64,000 nucleotides of DNA. Origin: Ricordea florida (lineage: Eukaryota; Cnidaria; Anthozoa; Corallimorpharia; Ricordeidae). The DNA is taken from positions 37,932,992 to 37,996,991 of the forward strand of contig OX453272.1 of the NCBI GenBank assembly GCA_949710005.1, in the 5' to 3' direction. Shown here piece by piece: positions 1-10,889 of this stretch. The position numbers and the translations under genes are program-made. How positions within the stretch are numbered: position 1 is the stretch's first letter; the number at the start of each line of letters is the position of its first letter. Below the pieces are notes generated by a model, which was given only the letters and a program-made list of their open reading frames with translations, did no database searches and had not been told where the DNA came from.

Positions 1-79
1 TATTTCGACCAGACTACAAAAGGAATCGGCGGAAGATGACAATCTAAACAGGTTGAGAGTCATTGGGAAGTTATCCTAA
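1..79 (+). CDS. Possible C-terminal end of a gene entering from the left
   Basis: Frame 2 is open from the window edge for 25 codons (beginning ISTRLQKESAEDD, ending VIGKLS) and stops at TAA 77-79. The composition is polar and codon-like. An AATAAA lies at 515-520 on the same strand and could serve a long 3' UTR. No family is recognisable from so short a piece and chance is a real alternative. I see nothing else convincing up to about 890. Confidence 0.2.
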   Translation, partial: ISTRLQKESAEDDNLNRLRVIGKLS

Positions 80-954
80 TGCAACAGAATACACTGTCAG
101 ACAATCAGAAGGCGAACAACAATGAAAACAGAAAACTGTGCAAACAGCATACAGACAGAATTAGGAGACAAACGACAAAATAAATTACCATATCGTACTG
201 AAAAAATTGCTTAGAAAAGGGAGACAGAAACCATACGCAATGAAAGATTCCAGTCAACTTGTACTTATACTGCAATGAGAATGCAAGTAGGTATTTTTCG
301 TTATAAAACGATAGCCTTTCCATTTTGAAGAAATTCCAGATACAGCGGTTGCAGATAGCAATCATTTATGATGTTGTCTGATGTCATTGCAACAGTGAGA
401 ATATTGTCAATATTGTGTGATGTAGCAGTTATGTTCAACATTCTTAGTAGAAAAGATGCCAAACACTGAGCACTGGTTCTGCAACATTATCAGTGATCAA
501 TGCAATTATTTGGTAATAAAGCAGATGTTGTTATTGACTTCAGAGTAGTATTTATATTTGCTATATACATTTGCTATATATGTACTATGTAATTAAACAG
601 ACAAGTTCCGTATCCTTTTCAAAATAGCTTTTTGCATTTAAGTTCCATGACTGTACCCCCTGGGAATTACTCTCTTAGCCCCCCTCCCTTACCCAAATGA
701 ACAGTTAATTTAAACCCTACTTTGGAGGACTGGATATAACAAATTAACCGTTTTCCTTACTGCTGTTTACTTCATTTTTATGCGGATGTCAAATACCAAT
801 ATTTACTAACAACCACGATACACAGTTGACCTTTTACACTGGAAAACCTCTTTAAAGGAGAAACTAATGTTTGTAATGCGAAAAATGTTATGATCTTTCT
901 TTCTGATACATACATTGATATGGTACCTATATGTAGGGGAAGGGGACACTTTTA
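80..954. other. Non-coding stretch
   Basis: AT-rich sequence without a supported gene. The only signal noted is a possible polyadenylation hexamer at 515-520. Confidence 0.5.
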
Positions 955-1225
955 TTCTGTACTACTCAGAACATCATTGATACCAAAGAAGGTTAACCAA
1001 AAACCATACATTCATTGCAAGTGTGCTGTATGTAATTACAATTATTTAAAGTTTCCTAAATGCCCTATGCTTTCAATAATGATCTTGTACACTAACTGTA
1101 TCGAAGAAAGACAGCACTAGATTCTAAGACCCATAGGAGATGTGGTATTTTATAGAGCTATTTAATTATTACCAACTCAGATACAAACCCTATTCAGGAA
1201 AAACTGTATTGCATGAAATGGTGGC
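955..1225 (+). repeat. Diverged dispersed repeat, pair of 36280-36540
   Basis: About 270 bp align in the same orientation with 36280-36540, sharing blocks such as TGTGCTGTATGTAAT, CTACACTAACTGTAT and TTTAATTATTACCA with many small indels. The second copy is cut off by a Penelope-like 3' end at about 36549. Family unknown. An AAT-rich microsatellite follows at about 1288-1320. Confidence 0.6.
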
Positions 1226-1380
1226 CGTACAATACCTGTCTCAGATAATGACATGCACCCCCACCCCCATAAAAATATTGTATGTATATAATAATAATAA
1301 AAATAATAATAATAATACTAACACCAATAATATTAACATCAGTGCAAATAATGATAATGATGATGTAATGAGAAGATGAT

Positions 1381-1480
1381 TACAATAATTGGGGTTTTAG
1401 CCCTGATAGGGAAAACCATTATGGATTCTTCAAAAACTACCTTCGCGAGGTTTTGCGGGAGTCGTATTTCTAGCTGTTTT
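1381..1480 (+). repeat. Short dispersed repeat, pair of 55800-55895
   Basis: About 100 bp (ACAATAATTGGGGTTTTA ... GTTTTGCGGGAGTCGTATTT) recur at 55800-55895 with few differences and in the same orientation. Family unknown. Confidence 0.7.
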
Positions 1481-1562
1481 AAGGCAGGAGCCCAATGGGC
1501 TTCTGCTTAAGCTGATTAGGTTACCTTTCAAAGGAAATGCATTATTTTTTTTTTGTCTTAAG

Positions 1563-2300
1563 TTAGTGAAGTGGAAGAAGTGCAAGATTTAACTGTATTA
1601 GCTGACATTGGTAGGTATCCCGTTTTTACCAGTATGGGAAGTGTATTAAATTTTGTTTTCGGAGCTCATTCTTATTTGTTCTAATCTTAAGTCCTCATGA
1701 AACAAAGACAACAAAAGACATTCTTAGTTGTCAAAGTTGAGATATTGGTCTTGTATCATGTTACTGATAAAAATCATTAACAGATCCAGACAGTGGACCT
1801 AGCTACGACATCCAGCTCATCAGGTTGCTGTTGCGGTTCAATGGGATTCCATCCCGGGTGGGGGGGGGGGGGGGTACTCCCATATATGGGCTATATAGGT
1901 ATGTGCCGCGGGATAGGGTGAGGTTCTCGATCCTTAAATAGCGTATCATTTTTGCACATGTTGGCATGGTGTTCCCGGTGTGATCCTTAGATAGGGTACC
2001 TAAATTGTATTAGGCAGTCTACTATACTATGCTTGAAGCTAACTTCCGGTAATCTTACAGGAACGAAATAAAGTTGACCCGTTCAAGCTATTTTTAGTTT
2101 TTGTTTTTCCCTTGCATAGGGTGTCATTTTTCGTGTTTGGGCCTTAAATAGGGTATCAATTTTCGTTTGCTTCATCCTTAGATAGGGTCAGGGTTTAAGA
2201 CCCTTCGCGGCACACACCTATCCGAAATTTATGGGAGTACCCCCCCCCCCCCCCGGGGATTCCATTCAGGCTTCACTTTCTCTACCTTTCCTCGGTACAG
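1563..2300 (+). pseudogene. Two exon-like segments, the second split by a MITE
   Basis: A T-rich tract ending AAG (1562) precedes an open segment 1563-1610 ending in donor GTAGGT. A second open segment starts after CAG at 1784. When the 405-bp MITE and one target duplication are ignored it continues to CAG|GTATGG at 2300. The phases agree (exon 1 leaves phase 1, exon 2 resumes it) and the translation is continuous with no stop, including DPDSGPSYDIQLIRLLLRFN and, past the MITE, FRLHFLYLSSVQ. I do not recognise the protein. It could be a broken host gene, part of an older transposon, or chance. The clean phasing across the insertion is the main argument for it. Confidence 0.3.
1853..2257. mobile_element. 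405-bp MITE with G-run termini and 8-bp target duplication
   Basis: The ends are inverted repeats of about 60 bp: a G-run then TACTCCCATA, later ATGTGCCGCG, mirrored at 2195-2257 as CGCGGCACAC ... ATGGGAGTA then a C-run. GATTCCAT occurs immediately before (1845-1852) and after (2258-2265). An 8-bp duplication and no coding capacity suggest a non-autonomous hAT-like element. Inside are repeated variants of TAGGGTATCA. The length of the terminal homopolymers may be unreliable. Confidence 0.8.
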
Positions 2301-2889
2301 GTATGGTGTTTCAGTACACATATGTAAATTGTAATGTGAAGCCACTGGTACTTCAATATGTTGATCTTTGTTTCCAATGGAATTTTGTTTACTAGAGAAT
2401 CTTATGGAATGCCCATGGTAATTTTGCTGTTCAATGTATTGTAGCTGTCAATGCAAATGCGGTTTCAGGCAAATTGATATATGTTAGGCCTGTGTGCATA
2501 ATCCGATTCCGTTTAACAAATACTACTATATATAGTTCTACTCAAGTTGGTTATGGAATGTGATAACTGAGAACTTATAATAGTCCTAAAGCCACTATTA
2601 ATATATTTGTATTAATATGTGAGAAGGACATACTTTTCATGTATTTTCTGTGCTCTGAATACTGTAGGACAGCTATGATGCCAAAAGAATGACATGCTAT
2701 ACAGGATCATAAACATGTGCTATGTTCGTGCAGCAAACTTTGGCTCTACTTTTACAAAGAAGGGACAAATGGCCTACGAATATGGCTGTTTGTAATGTGA
2801 ACAATTTGGTACAAATAAGCTATGTCGGATTAAAAAACTGTGGCTGAATATCTGCCGTTTAATTCTAAAGATTCTTCATTTAATAACAG
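2301..2889. other. Non-coding stretch
   Basis: No gene, array or hairpin of note was seen. Confidence 0.5.
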
Positions 2890-3449
2890 CATAGCCAGAA
2901 ATTCCGAACCAAAGTGGGTGGTGCTTATTTCTGTTACGCACCAGCACACATGATAACCTGTCAATAACGCTAGGGTGTAATTGGTCCATCTGTTAAAAGT
3001 CAACCAAAATGGCGTCGCGCAATAAACCTGAAAGAGGGTATTTATCCGAGCTAAATGCTAATTCATCCGCTGATGCCGACTTTGATTTGCCAAAGAAAAT
3101 AATTAAGTACACAAGATCTACTTATTGGAAAGTTGAAGGACTCGTCGAAAGACGTGAAAGAAATGGAGCGGTAAGTGTTTGGCTGTAGCGCATGATTTCT
3201 TTTTGCCTGAAAACCAAAAAAAAAAATTCTAAAATTCCCTAAAAAGCATTATCCACCGAGCCTCCAGCCTCGTGATCACACCATGTAGCTACCAGTCTTT
3301 TATCTGTCCTCGAGCTGATGGTATCAAAATGGCGATCGTTTTGGCACAGAATTTAGTACAATTACTGTTCGTGGATGCGTTCATACTTGCTGAAAGCAAG
3401 CTAAAAAAGCCTCAAGATTTTCGGGGTGTACAAAGTCTTTTTTGCCGTA
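2890..3449 (+). mobile_element. CATAGCC-family TIR element, 5' part, truncated by a LINE
   Basis: This is an inverted copy of about 560 bp of the complete element at 15206-16160. It starts with the same terminus CATAGCCAGAAATTCCG. Homology breaks at 3449, where the Tx1/L1-type LINE begins, so the LINE probably inserted into or recombined at this element. The missing half is not found beyond the LINE. It carries the short first exon annotated separately. Confidence 0.75.
3009..3170 (+). CDS. First exon carried by the CATAGCC element
   Basis: ATG at 3009 in the context CAAAATGG opens 54 codons (starting MASRNKPERGYLSEL, ending ERRERNGA) that run directly into a consensus donor GTAAGT at 3171, in phase 0. 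The same exon is present in inverted orientation in the 15206-16160 element (about 16036 down to 15880) with a few substitutions, also followed by GTAAGT. It is basic and hydrophilic and of unknown function. No downstream exon is identifiable here because the LINE interrupts the element. Confidence 0.45.
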
Positions 3450-3469
3450 AGGGGTCTGGGTCTGTCATG

Positions 3470-4317
3470 GCCGAGTGAAGACGTAAGCGAAACCGTTCCC
3501 TCTTTATTCGTTATTTTTGGTGTAAAGCGGAAAACTAGAGGAAGTAGTAGTAGTTCAGAAAGTGGAGCTCTGACACCGAAAGAAAAGAGAATTTACGAGC
3601 CTTCGTTTGAAGCTGACGACGCAGTCAACATTGCGCTGGACATGGCGGAAGATCTTGGCTCGAAGCTACAACTGGTTTTACAAAAATTGAACAGTTTAGA
3701 GAGCATGGTCGGGGGAGTCCTACAACGATTTAACAACCTGGAGTCCTCCGTAAATGGTATTAAAGGAGAATTTGCCACACTTAGCGCCAAAACTGATGAT
3801 TTCGAGAAGGCTGTCGCGACTATGGACAGAAGTTTAACTTTTTTAAACAGCGAGATAGAGCAATTAAAGTCAAGAGTGAACGAAAATGAAGTGGAAATTA
3901 AATCCCTGAATAGCCGCATCCTCTATCAAGATGTCTATAGCCGACGCGAGAACCTACGTTTCTTTAACATCCCTGAGTCAACTGATACAACGGAAGAGAA
4001 CGCTAAGGAACTTATTTATCTTATTTATCTTACTTATTTATGCATCGAATCGGAGGAAAGAAGCCAGGTTCTCCCCGACCGATCATTGCCCGTTTCCTTC
4101 GCTTTCCCGATCGAGAAAAGGTATTAAAACGAGCGTTGGAGTTGAAAGATGAGATTGATGTTAAGTTGTGTGCTGACTACCCGAAGGAAATACAGGAGCG
4201 GAGAAGAAAATTGTGGCCACGTCTGAAGCGTGCGAGGGAGGCCGGGAAGGCAAGAGAGCTTTTTTCGACAAGAAAGAACCTGACAAGCTTATTATTGATG
4301 GACATGTGGTTACTTAG
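3470..4317 (+). pseudogene. LINE ORF1 protein (coiled coil + L1-type RNA-binding domain), frameshifted
   Basis: After a Ser-rich head (SSSSSESG) come heptad-like segments (LVLQKLNSLESMVGGVLQRF and following) that look like the trimerising coiled coil of L1-type ORF1 proteins. YSRRENLRFFNIPES is the typical start of the RNA-binding (RRM-like) domain. A frameshift lies in the TTATTTATCTTAC repeat at about 4010-4040. The C-terminal domain continues in the next frame (PRPIIARFLRFPDREKV) to TAG at 4315-4317. The protein would bind LINE RNA as an RNP. The true start codon is unclear. Confidence 0.8.
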
Positions 4318-4703
4318 AACTTTAGTTTTTTAGCTTTGGTTTCTTTTTTTCTTTTTCCAACATTTTGGTCATTATTGATGATGCATGTTATTATTATTAT
4401 TATTATTATTTTTTTTTTTTTTTCTTCTACTCATAAATAGCGGGAGCGGTAGTGTCACCTTTTCATGAAATGCAAATATGGCAAAAGCTCTAAATCCCAC
4501 GGGCTGCGTATATGATTTAGCAATCAGCAGCTCTTATAATAATCTATTATTTTTAGTGTGGTGTCTAAGTGTTAAGAATGACCCTTTTGCGTTCAGATCA
4601 TATTTTATTTCGCTCAAATTATTGACATTCTCTGTGCGCTACGCAGGACTTGTGCTCTGTACGTTACTTTCTGATAATTTGCTTCTTCGCATTCGAGAAA
4701 TCT

Positions 4704-7250
4704 TGCGTAGATTTTAAATTATTGTCTTTGAATGTTCGAGGGATACGATCGCCCACAAAGAGGAAAGCTCTCTTTGGCTGGCTGGGTGAACGGAAATATG
4801 ATATAGCTTTTTTGCAGGAAACTTACAGCACTATTGATATTGAAAGTGTCTGGAGGACACAATGGCAAGGTAAGCTATACTTTTCACACGGTTCTAATCA
4901 CAGCTGTGGGGTAATGATTCTTGTAAGAGATGATTTAGACTTTAAGCTAAACTTGGTTCGCTCCGACGATAATGGGCGTTATATTATAGTGGAAGCTGAA
5001 GTTCAAGGATCTTCGTTTTTGTTTGTAAATATCTACGCTCCGAATAGTGTGCAAGATCAATGTTGTTTCTACGATAATTTGAATAAGAATATTGAAGAGA
5101 ATATAATCGAAAAGGATAATAGGATAATCCTTGGAGGGGATTTTAATGTCACATTAAACCCGGTCTGGGACTGCTCTGGCGGGAATCAGTCAAAGAAAGC
5201 TTCAGCTAAATTCATTGAAGATGTATGTCTGGATTTTGATTTAATAGATATTTGGAGAATAAGAAACCCGGAGATCAAACGTTTTACTTGGAGACAAAAG
5301 AAACCTCTTATCCAGAGAAGACTCGATTTTTGGTTAATAAGCGATGTTTGTCAAGAAGATATTGAAAAATCCGATATCATATCCTCGATAAACTCTGATC
5401 ATCCGGCCATTATTTTGCATTTTAGTAGCACTGGTAAACAAAAATACGGCCCGTCGTTTTGGAAATTCAACGCTAGTCTGGCTGATGATATGAATTACGT
5501 ATCATTATTAACTGAAAGTATAACAGCGTGGCTAGCCGAATTCAACGCAGTTACTGATAAGAGGGTCTTGTGGGACTTAATTAAATACAGAATTAGACAA
5601 TTTTCCATAAAATATAGCAAAGAAAAAGCTCGTGAAAAAAGAGAAAAAGTTTCTAAGATCGAAAAAATGCTTCAGACTTGCGAGGAACAGTGTAGCAAAT
5701 GCCCTTCTGATGAAAACTTTGAACAGCTTGAAAACCTTCAAATTGAATATGATGATTTATATGAAGACCTGGCTAAAGGTGCGATAATTCGTTCGAAGGC
5801 TACTTGGTATGAAAAAGGAGAGAGAAGCAATAAATACTTCTTAAATCTTGAAAGTCATAATAAAAGCAAAAGTTCAGTTCGGAAAATCTTTAATGGCGAA
5901 GGTGTGTTGATCACAGACCCTCAAAAAGTGCAACAAGAAATTGAAAGATTCTACTCTGATCTCTGTAAAAGCGATACTCTCTCACCATCTGAGAATATGC
6001 TAAATTCTTTTCTGAAAAATCCTAACGTACCAAAACTTTCTCAAGTTGATGCTCAAGTCTGTGAAGGAAAACTAACAGTCTCTGAATGTTTTGAAAGTCT
6101 TCAGCTCTTTCAGAATAATAAGTCTCCAGGGAATGATGGACTAACTGTAGAATTCTATATAAGCTTTTTGGCATGTCTTGGGCGAGTTTGTGGTGGACAG
6201 TTTAAATGACTCTTACGATCGTGGCGAATTATCCAATTCTCAAAAGGAAGCTATCATCACTTTAATTGAGAAAAAAGATAAAGATCAGAGTTACTTATCA
6301 AATTGGAGACCAATCTCGCTAATCAATGTAGATCGGTTAAAATAGGTTCAAAAGCCATAGCCAAAAGATTAGAGACAGTCTTGCCGAACATGATACATTA
6401 TAACCAATGTGCATATGTGAAAGGCAGAACAATTTGTGATGCAATTAGAACAGTTGAAGATATTATGGAATTTACGGAAAGATACTGTATTAATGGTAAA
6501 ATGATTTGTATTGATTTTAAGAAAGCCTTTGATACTGTAAGTCGAAACTTTTTGTTTAAAACCCTTCAAGCTTTCGGCTTTGGATACTCATTTATTCAGT
6601 GGATTCGCACATTCTATAAAAACATATCAAGCTGTGTCCTTAATAACGGCTTTTCTACTGCACCTTTTTCAGTTGAACGTGGAGTAAGGCAGGGAGACCC
6701 GCTCTCTGCTTACTTATTTATTATTGTGTTAGAAACTTTATGTATTTGCATACGAAAGCAAAGATATTCAAGGAATTACAGTAGATACCGAGGAGATAAA
6801 ACTGGGGCTGTTTGCTGATGATTTGACCGGCTTTTTAAAGAACGACATTTCTCTTCAAAAATTTTTAGAACTTGTGGAGCTTTTGGAGAATGTTCAGGCC
6901 TCAGGATTAATCATGATAAGTCTGAGGTGATGTTACTCGGAAACAGTGTGCGCTCCTCTTTAAGAAATGACACCGAAATTAAAAACCTTGAAATTAAACA
7001 CTCAGTAAAAATTTTGGGAGTTCACCTCACCTACGACTCACGTGCCAAAAGAAAGTTGAATTTTGATGAAATTGTTACCTCTATCAAACAGAAACTACAC
7101 ATCTGAAGATGGCGTGATCTTACAATATTTGGCCGAATTCAAATTGTCAAGACATTCATAATTCCTATTTTCTTGTATAGGGCGAGTATGGTATGTTGCG
7201 ATCAAGAATTTGTAAAGGAGGTGAATAAAACAGTTTGCAAAAATTGAGCC
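4704..7250 (+). pseudogene. LINE ORF2: APE endonuclease and reverse transcriptase, broken
   Basis: The endonuclease is in one frame at about 4707-5450: LSLNVRGI, LQETYS, NIYAPN, GGDFN, RRLDFW and SDHPAI are APE-type motifs. The RT follows (NNKSPGNDGL, then NWRPISLINV, GKMICIDFKKAFDTV, VRQGDPLSAYLF and FADDL). Disruptions occur near 6165, 6340, 6735, 6890 and 7105. The EN style (SHGSNHSCGVMIL) is that of Tx1/L1-group elements. An internal stretch of 519 codons is still open (4650-6209), so decay is moderate. Confidence 0.85.
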
Positions 7251-7559
7251 GTTTGCGTACTAAGGGCTCACAAATTTAAAGGCAACCCAGTGAAGGCTTT
7301 TGAAGCCTCTTGTTTACTTTTAACTCATGCTCCATGCATTCTTTCAATTTACAGTAAAGTATCACACAAAAAAGTACAAATAAAGTACAAACCCAAACAT
7401 GTACACACCCCAATGGTACTTAATCAAGCTGATACATGTCGTTGACATCTGAGGCATAACTCGCCTAGTCTCTGTTCATACTTTACAAAAATTCACAAAA
7501 CTCTTTCGAAAATCCAGAATTCAATAGTAAAGTTCGGCGAACTTAGACGTGAATATGAG

Positions 7560-7960
7560 TCGATTGAAACTTATAATAATAATAATAATAATTTATTGAT
7601 TTCTAGCGCGCAGGTGTCAACCATTCGGTTTTCAAATGCGCGTTACAAGATGTATAAAATATATGTATATATATGTACAATATAAAATGATGTAAATATT
7701 CGTAGAATAGAAAAAGAAAAATGTTAATTAACAAATGTATAAAATATATAAAATCTATTGATAGGCCTGTCTAAACAAGTGTGTTTTAAGCTTTACTTTA
7801 AATAGTTCTATAGAAATGTCAGGATTTCTAAGTTCGATAGGGAGACAGTTCCAAAGCTTTGGCGCGGCCACAGCAAAAAACGGAAAAAGCGCCAAGACCC
7901 TCAAACCGAAAATCGCAAAGCCACCCTCCTGAGTTTCATGAGTCACGGTTTTTGTGAACC
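7560..7960 (-). pseudogene. 3' end of a CR1/L2-like LINE ORF2
   Basis: On the minus strand the C-terminal signature of CR1/L2-type ORF2 is readable (FAVAAPKLWNCLPIELRN ... FKVKLKTHLFRQAY then stop). It is followed by a short 3' UTR and an AAT microsatellite (about 7577-7593 on +), the usual 3' tail. Everything upstream is missing, so this is a strongly 5'-truncated copy. Its upstream edge abuts the tandem duplication at about 7895, and copy B (13715) begins inside the same LINE remnant. Confidence 0.75.
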
Positions 7961-9030
7961 GATAAGACTTTCCGCCGTCTAAGCAAGTTTGCTATTTACA
8001 GTAAAGCAAACAGTGCTAAGTCCAAGTCAACTTTTCATTATGTATCAGATATCATGATATGGAAATTGATCTCAATCATCTAACACCTGTTTACCCTCAA
8101 GTTCTTGTTTTCCTCGTCAGCTTTAATTTCAACTCCTGTTAAGTGTCCGTAACACTTTGAACGCAGGAATTCTATTGTTGCTTCCTTCGTCAAAAAGTCA
8201 CTTTCAATATAACATTAGAAAAAGAAAAGCATCTTTTCTTTTTTATGAAAGAAGCAAAATTACTGGTGTCGTCTGGGTAACCATCAACCACACCTTCGTG
8301 GGCATAAACAGCTGAGTTGATTCAGATGTTGTCTATAGAGTTCTAATTTACAATCCATTTTACAACGCCATGAATCTAGACACATTGAAATTTCTGTCGG
8401 CTGTCAAAAAGGTTGATTTGACAGTCGTTATACCGTCATGTACGCCGTGGAACGCAGTTCGAAACTATAAATATTATTTACAGTAGTGTCTCATGGTGAT
8501 TAAAACATGAAAGTTTGTATGATATATCTGACAGACATAGGTGGAATAGGTTTTTTTGACATAGGTAACGTAATAAATAGGTTATCTTGATTAGACATTT
8601 TCAAGATTTGATTGTTTTTAAGATACTTCATTTATTCATTAGTTAACCTTGTGATTTTCAAAAACTCGCGAAATTAGAGCCCCGCGATAAAACTTTTTCG
8701 CGAAAATTATCCCCGTGAAATTTAATAATCATGCAAATTGCTCCTTCAAAATGATTCCTTAATCAATTTTAAGGAGGACCCAAAGGCATTTTAAGAAATT
8801 GACAATGTTCACCAGCTGTAGACGTAATCAACGTTGTTATGTAGCACTCTTGTATGGCTCTGCTTTGATGCAAAGGAACATGTTTAACTGTTTTCAGTTC
8901 TTTTGGTAAGGTAGATTTATTCAGTGCAATGCCAACTATCGAAAAGGAATATTAAAATCAGTCGTGCCGATTCTGAGATTAACTGTTTTTCTTTTTCTTA
9001 AGCAACAATTCAGTTTCCTCATAACGTATT
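7895..9030 (+). repeat. Tandem duplication copy A, first part
   Basis: This aligns along its length with 13715-14570 (shared blocks: GCCAAGACC, GAGTTTCATGAGT, CACCTGTTTAC, GAACGCAGGAATTCTATT, ATAACATTAGAAAAAGAAAAGCA). The rest of the unit is displaced to 12530-13200 by the inserted block 9031-12529. It contains no recognised gene. Confidence 0.75.
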
Positions 9031-9046
9031 AATATATATATATATA

Positions 9047-9093
9047 TTATCCCCTGATGAGTGGGCAACCACGAAACAGGCTTGTAGGGATAG
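9047..9093 (+). ncRNA. Type I hammerhead ribozyme candidate with canonical core
   Basis: All parts of a hammerhead are present. Stem I: 9047-9053 pairs with 9087-9093 (7 bp including one G-U). Core CTGATGA: 9054-9060. Stem II: GTGG 9061-9064 with CCAC 9069-9072, closed by a GCAA tetraloop. GAAA: 9073-9076. A short stem III: 9076-9078 with 9083-9085. GTA lies at the cleavage position, so cleavage is predicted after A9086. Short stem III hammerheads of this layout are known from Penelope-like elements and retrozymes. A second copy of the host repeat at 13233 keeps core and stem II but has lost stem I. Confidence 0.65.
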
Positions 9094-9099
9094 ACCTGT

Positions 9100-9232
9100 A
9101 GTTTGTTTGTGTTTTTTCTCCCGCAACAACTACTTCGCTCTACGTTCACGTATTGAGCACTGTTTTACGATTAATCAACTTTTACACTATATGGAACGTA
9201 TTAATCATGGTTTGGCAAACCATATTATTCTG
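9100..9232 (+). repeat. Tail of the hammerhead-linked repeat, copy 1
   Basis: About 130 bp after the ribozyme (CCCGCAACAACTACTTCGC, CACGTATTGAGCACTG, CGATTAATCAACTTTTAC) recur at 13300-13370, and the last part recurs in reverse at 13669-13701. Both ends of the repeat are embedded in AT dinucleotide arrays. Confidence 0.75.

Positions 9233-9297
<65 letters not shown>
9233..9297. repeat. (TA)n microsatellite
   Basis: About 65 bp of pure TA repeat. Length is likely polymorphic. Open frames through it (YIYIYI) are artefacts. Confidence 0.95.
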
Positions 9298-9298
<1 letters not shown>

Positions 9299-9365
9299 TA
9301 TAATTTCAGAGCTGAACACAGTGTTTCCAGCAATCTGATTGGTTGAGTGTACTCGCCATATGACG

Positions 9366-9396
9366 TTATATTCACCGCGCTAGGCGGTGAATATAA
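9366..9396. promoter_or_regulatory. 13-bp perfect palindrome upstream of the recombinase gene
   Basis: Arms 9366-9378 and 9384-9396 (TTATATTCACCGC and its complement) flank a 5-bp loop, 12 bp before the ATG at 9408. A CCAAT-type motif (ATTGG, about 9340) lies upstream. By position it could be a recombination or promoter element of the Crypton. Function is inferred only. Confidence 0.5.
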
Positions 9397-9407
9397 AGCA
9401 AAACAAA

Positions 9408-10881
9408 ATGGCTGCCAGCAGCCGGTTTGTAAATGTTTCCGACGAGGAAATCTCAGAAATTAAAAGTAGTGCAGTCCCGAAAACAACGCAAAATGCAACA
9501 AAATATGGTGTTAAACTTTTCAAAGGTATGTCAGCCTCTTCCGTTGGGCTTATTATTTTACTTTGAAACTTTACAAACAGAAACAGTACCGATAACAACG
9601 GCTGAAACAGCTAATTAACTGTCGTAACTCTTAATTTACCTTACACAGAATGGTTCGCACAGCAAACCGAATTCGAAACAGAGTTTGAGTGCATGGAAAT
9701 CAAAGAAATGAACAACTGCCTTTCAAAGTTTTATTTATCAGCAAGACGACAAGACGGAAGCCATTACAAGAAAACAAGTTTGTTGTCAATCAGAGCAGCC
9801 CTAGATCGTTATCTACGCTCATCTCCGTTCAACAAGAAATTCTCAATTTGCGACGGAATTCAGTTTAACGAAGCAAATAAAGCTTTAAATTCTTACCTAA
9901 AACACCTTGCCAGTACCGGTAAAATTGCTGGGACAATTCACAAGAGTCCCTTGACAGCCGAAATAATCCCAAAAATTGTTCGAGGCGGGGGAATTGGCGA
10001 GTGCAGAGACGACAAATCCTCGCGCTTTGCTGCAAACAACATGGTTTTACGTTTCGCTCTATTTCGGTAAAAGAGGCAGAGAGAATCAGAGTGTTATGAA
10101 AAAAACCATGCTTCGTCTGGCGGTTACGGCCTCAGGTGAAGAATACTTTGAGCTCAACAAAGAAGAACCAGGCGCGGTGCTTTCCACCAAAAATCACTCA
10201 GGCGGTCTTGATGGCAGCGAGGACAACGCAGATGGAAAAATATTTTCAAACCCCGATTCCAAAAGGTGCCCAGTTCAGACCATCAAAGCGTACCTTTTTC
10301 ATCTGAATCCGGAGGTAGATGCCTTATTCCAACGGCCCAAGGATGTATCTTTAAGGTTCAGTCCAGAAAGGGATAGTGTCTGGTTCGAAAAGAAAGTTTT
10401 GGGCCACAACACGTTGGAAAATATGCTGAAAAACATGACTCAGAGAGCCGGGATCCAACCGCATTTCACGAACCACTCTTTGAGGGCGACTACTGTCACT
10501 GTTCTTTCCTCAGTTAACGTGGAAACACGACAAATTAAGGCAGTGACTGGTCACAAAAGCGATGCAAGCATCGAAAGTTACTGCGAACGGCCTACCCTGC
10601 ATCAATTTCAGCACATGTCTTCGGCGCTAAGTTCATTCATACAAGGAAAGGAAAATACGGCACCAACAGCAACCGCGTCCTCTCCAGCTTCGGAATCAAC
10701 CGGTATTCGAGCCCCAAGCACTCCAGCTGAAATGATCGTTCCAACAAGACCAACCAGCATCTCTTCCATTCATAACGACGAGAACGTCTTCATTTCCAAC
10801 GGAGTTAACCCAAGTGAGATACTACCATCGGGCAACTTTCATGGATGTTCTTTCACGTTCAACGTAAACATCAACAAGTGA
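9408..10881 (+). pseudogene. Crypton-type tyrosine recombinase, one frameshift
   Basis: Exon 1 is 9408-9525 (MAASSRFVNVSDEEI..., donor GTATGT, phase 1). Exon 2 starts after CAG at 9649 and runs to TGA at 10881, about 450 residues in all. The N-terminal part (MNNCLSKFYLSARRQDGSHY, LLSIRAALDRYL) matches the core-binding region of Crypton-derived DUF3504 proteins. The C-terminal part has the tyrosine recombinase motifs: an arginine in [15 protein letters not shown] (HxxR), [12 protein letters not shown] (H then Tyr). The frame changes once near 9966-9980, consistent with a single extra base in an A run. Otherwise the gene is intact, so sequencing error or recent death are both possible. The enzyme would perform site-specific strand exchange on a circular DNA intermediate. 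A Ser/Pro/Thr-rich tail follows the catalytic domain. Confidence 0.8.
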
Positions 10882-10889
10882 TGTGATGT

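Larger units (their letters stand above)
3450..7250 (+). mobile_element. Tx1/L1-type LINE, near full length, decayed
   Basis: The order is ORF1 (coiled coil plus L1-type RNA-binding region), a spacer with a T/ATT-rich tract (4389-4424), then ORF2 (APE endonuclease, reverse transcriptase). Several frameshifts and stops show it is dead. The 3' end is uncertain: recognisable ORF2 stops near 7240, before the usual C-terminal zinc-knuckle part. It sits in the CATAGCC element. Confidence 0.85.

Noticed and set aside
105..365. 86-codon minus-strand open frame
   Set aside because: Low-complexity hydrophobic composition, no splice or family signal, and it overlaps a probable 3' UTR.
9107..9338. Open frames through the TA array (YIYIYI)
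   Set aside because: Translation of a dinucleotide repeat only.
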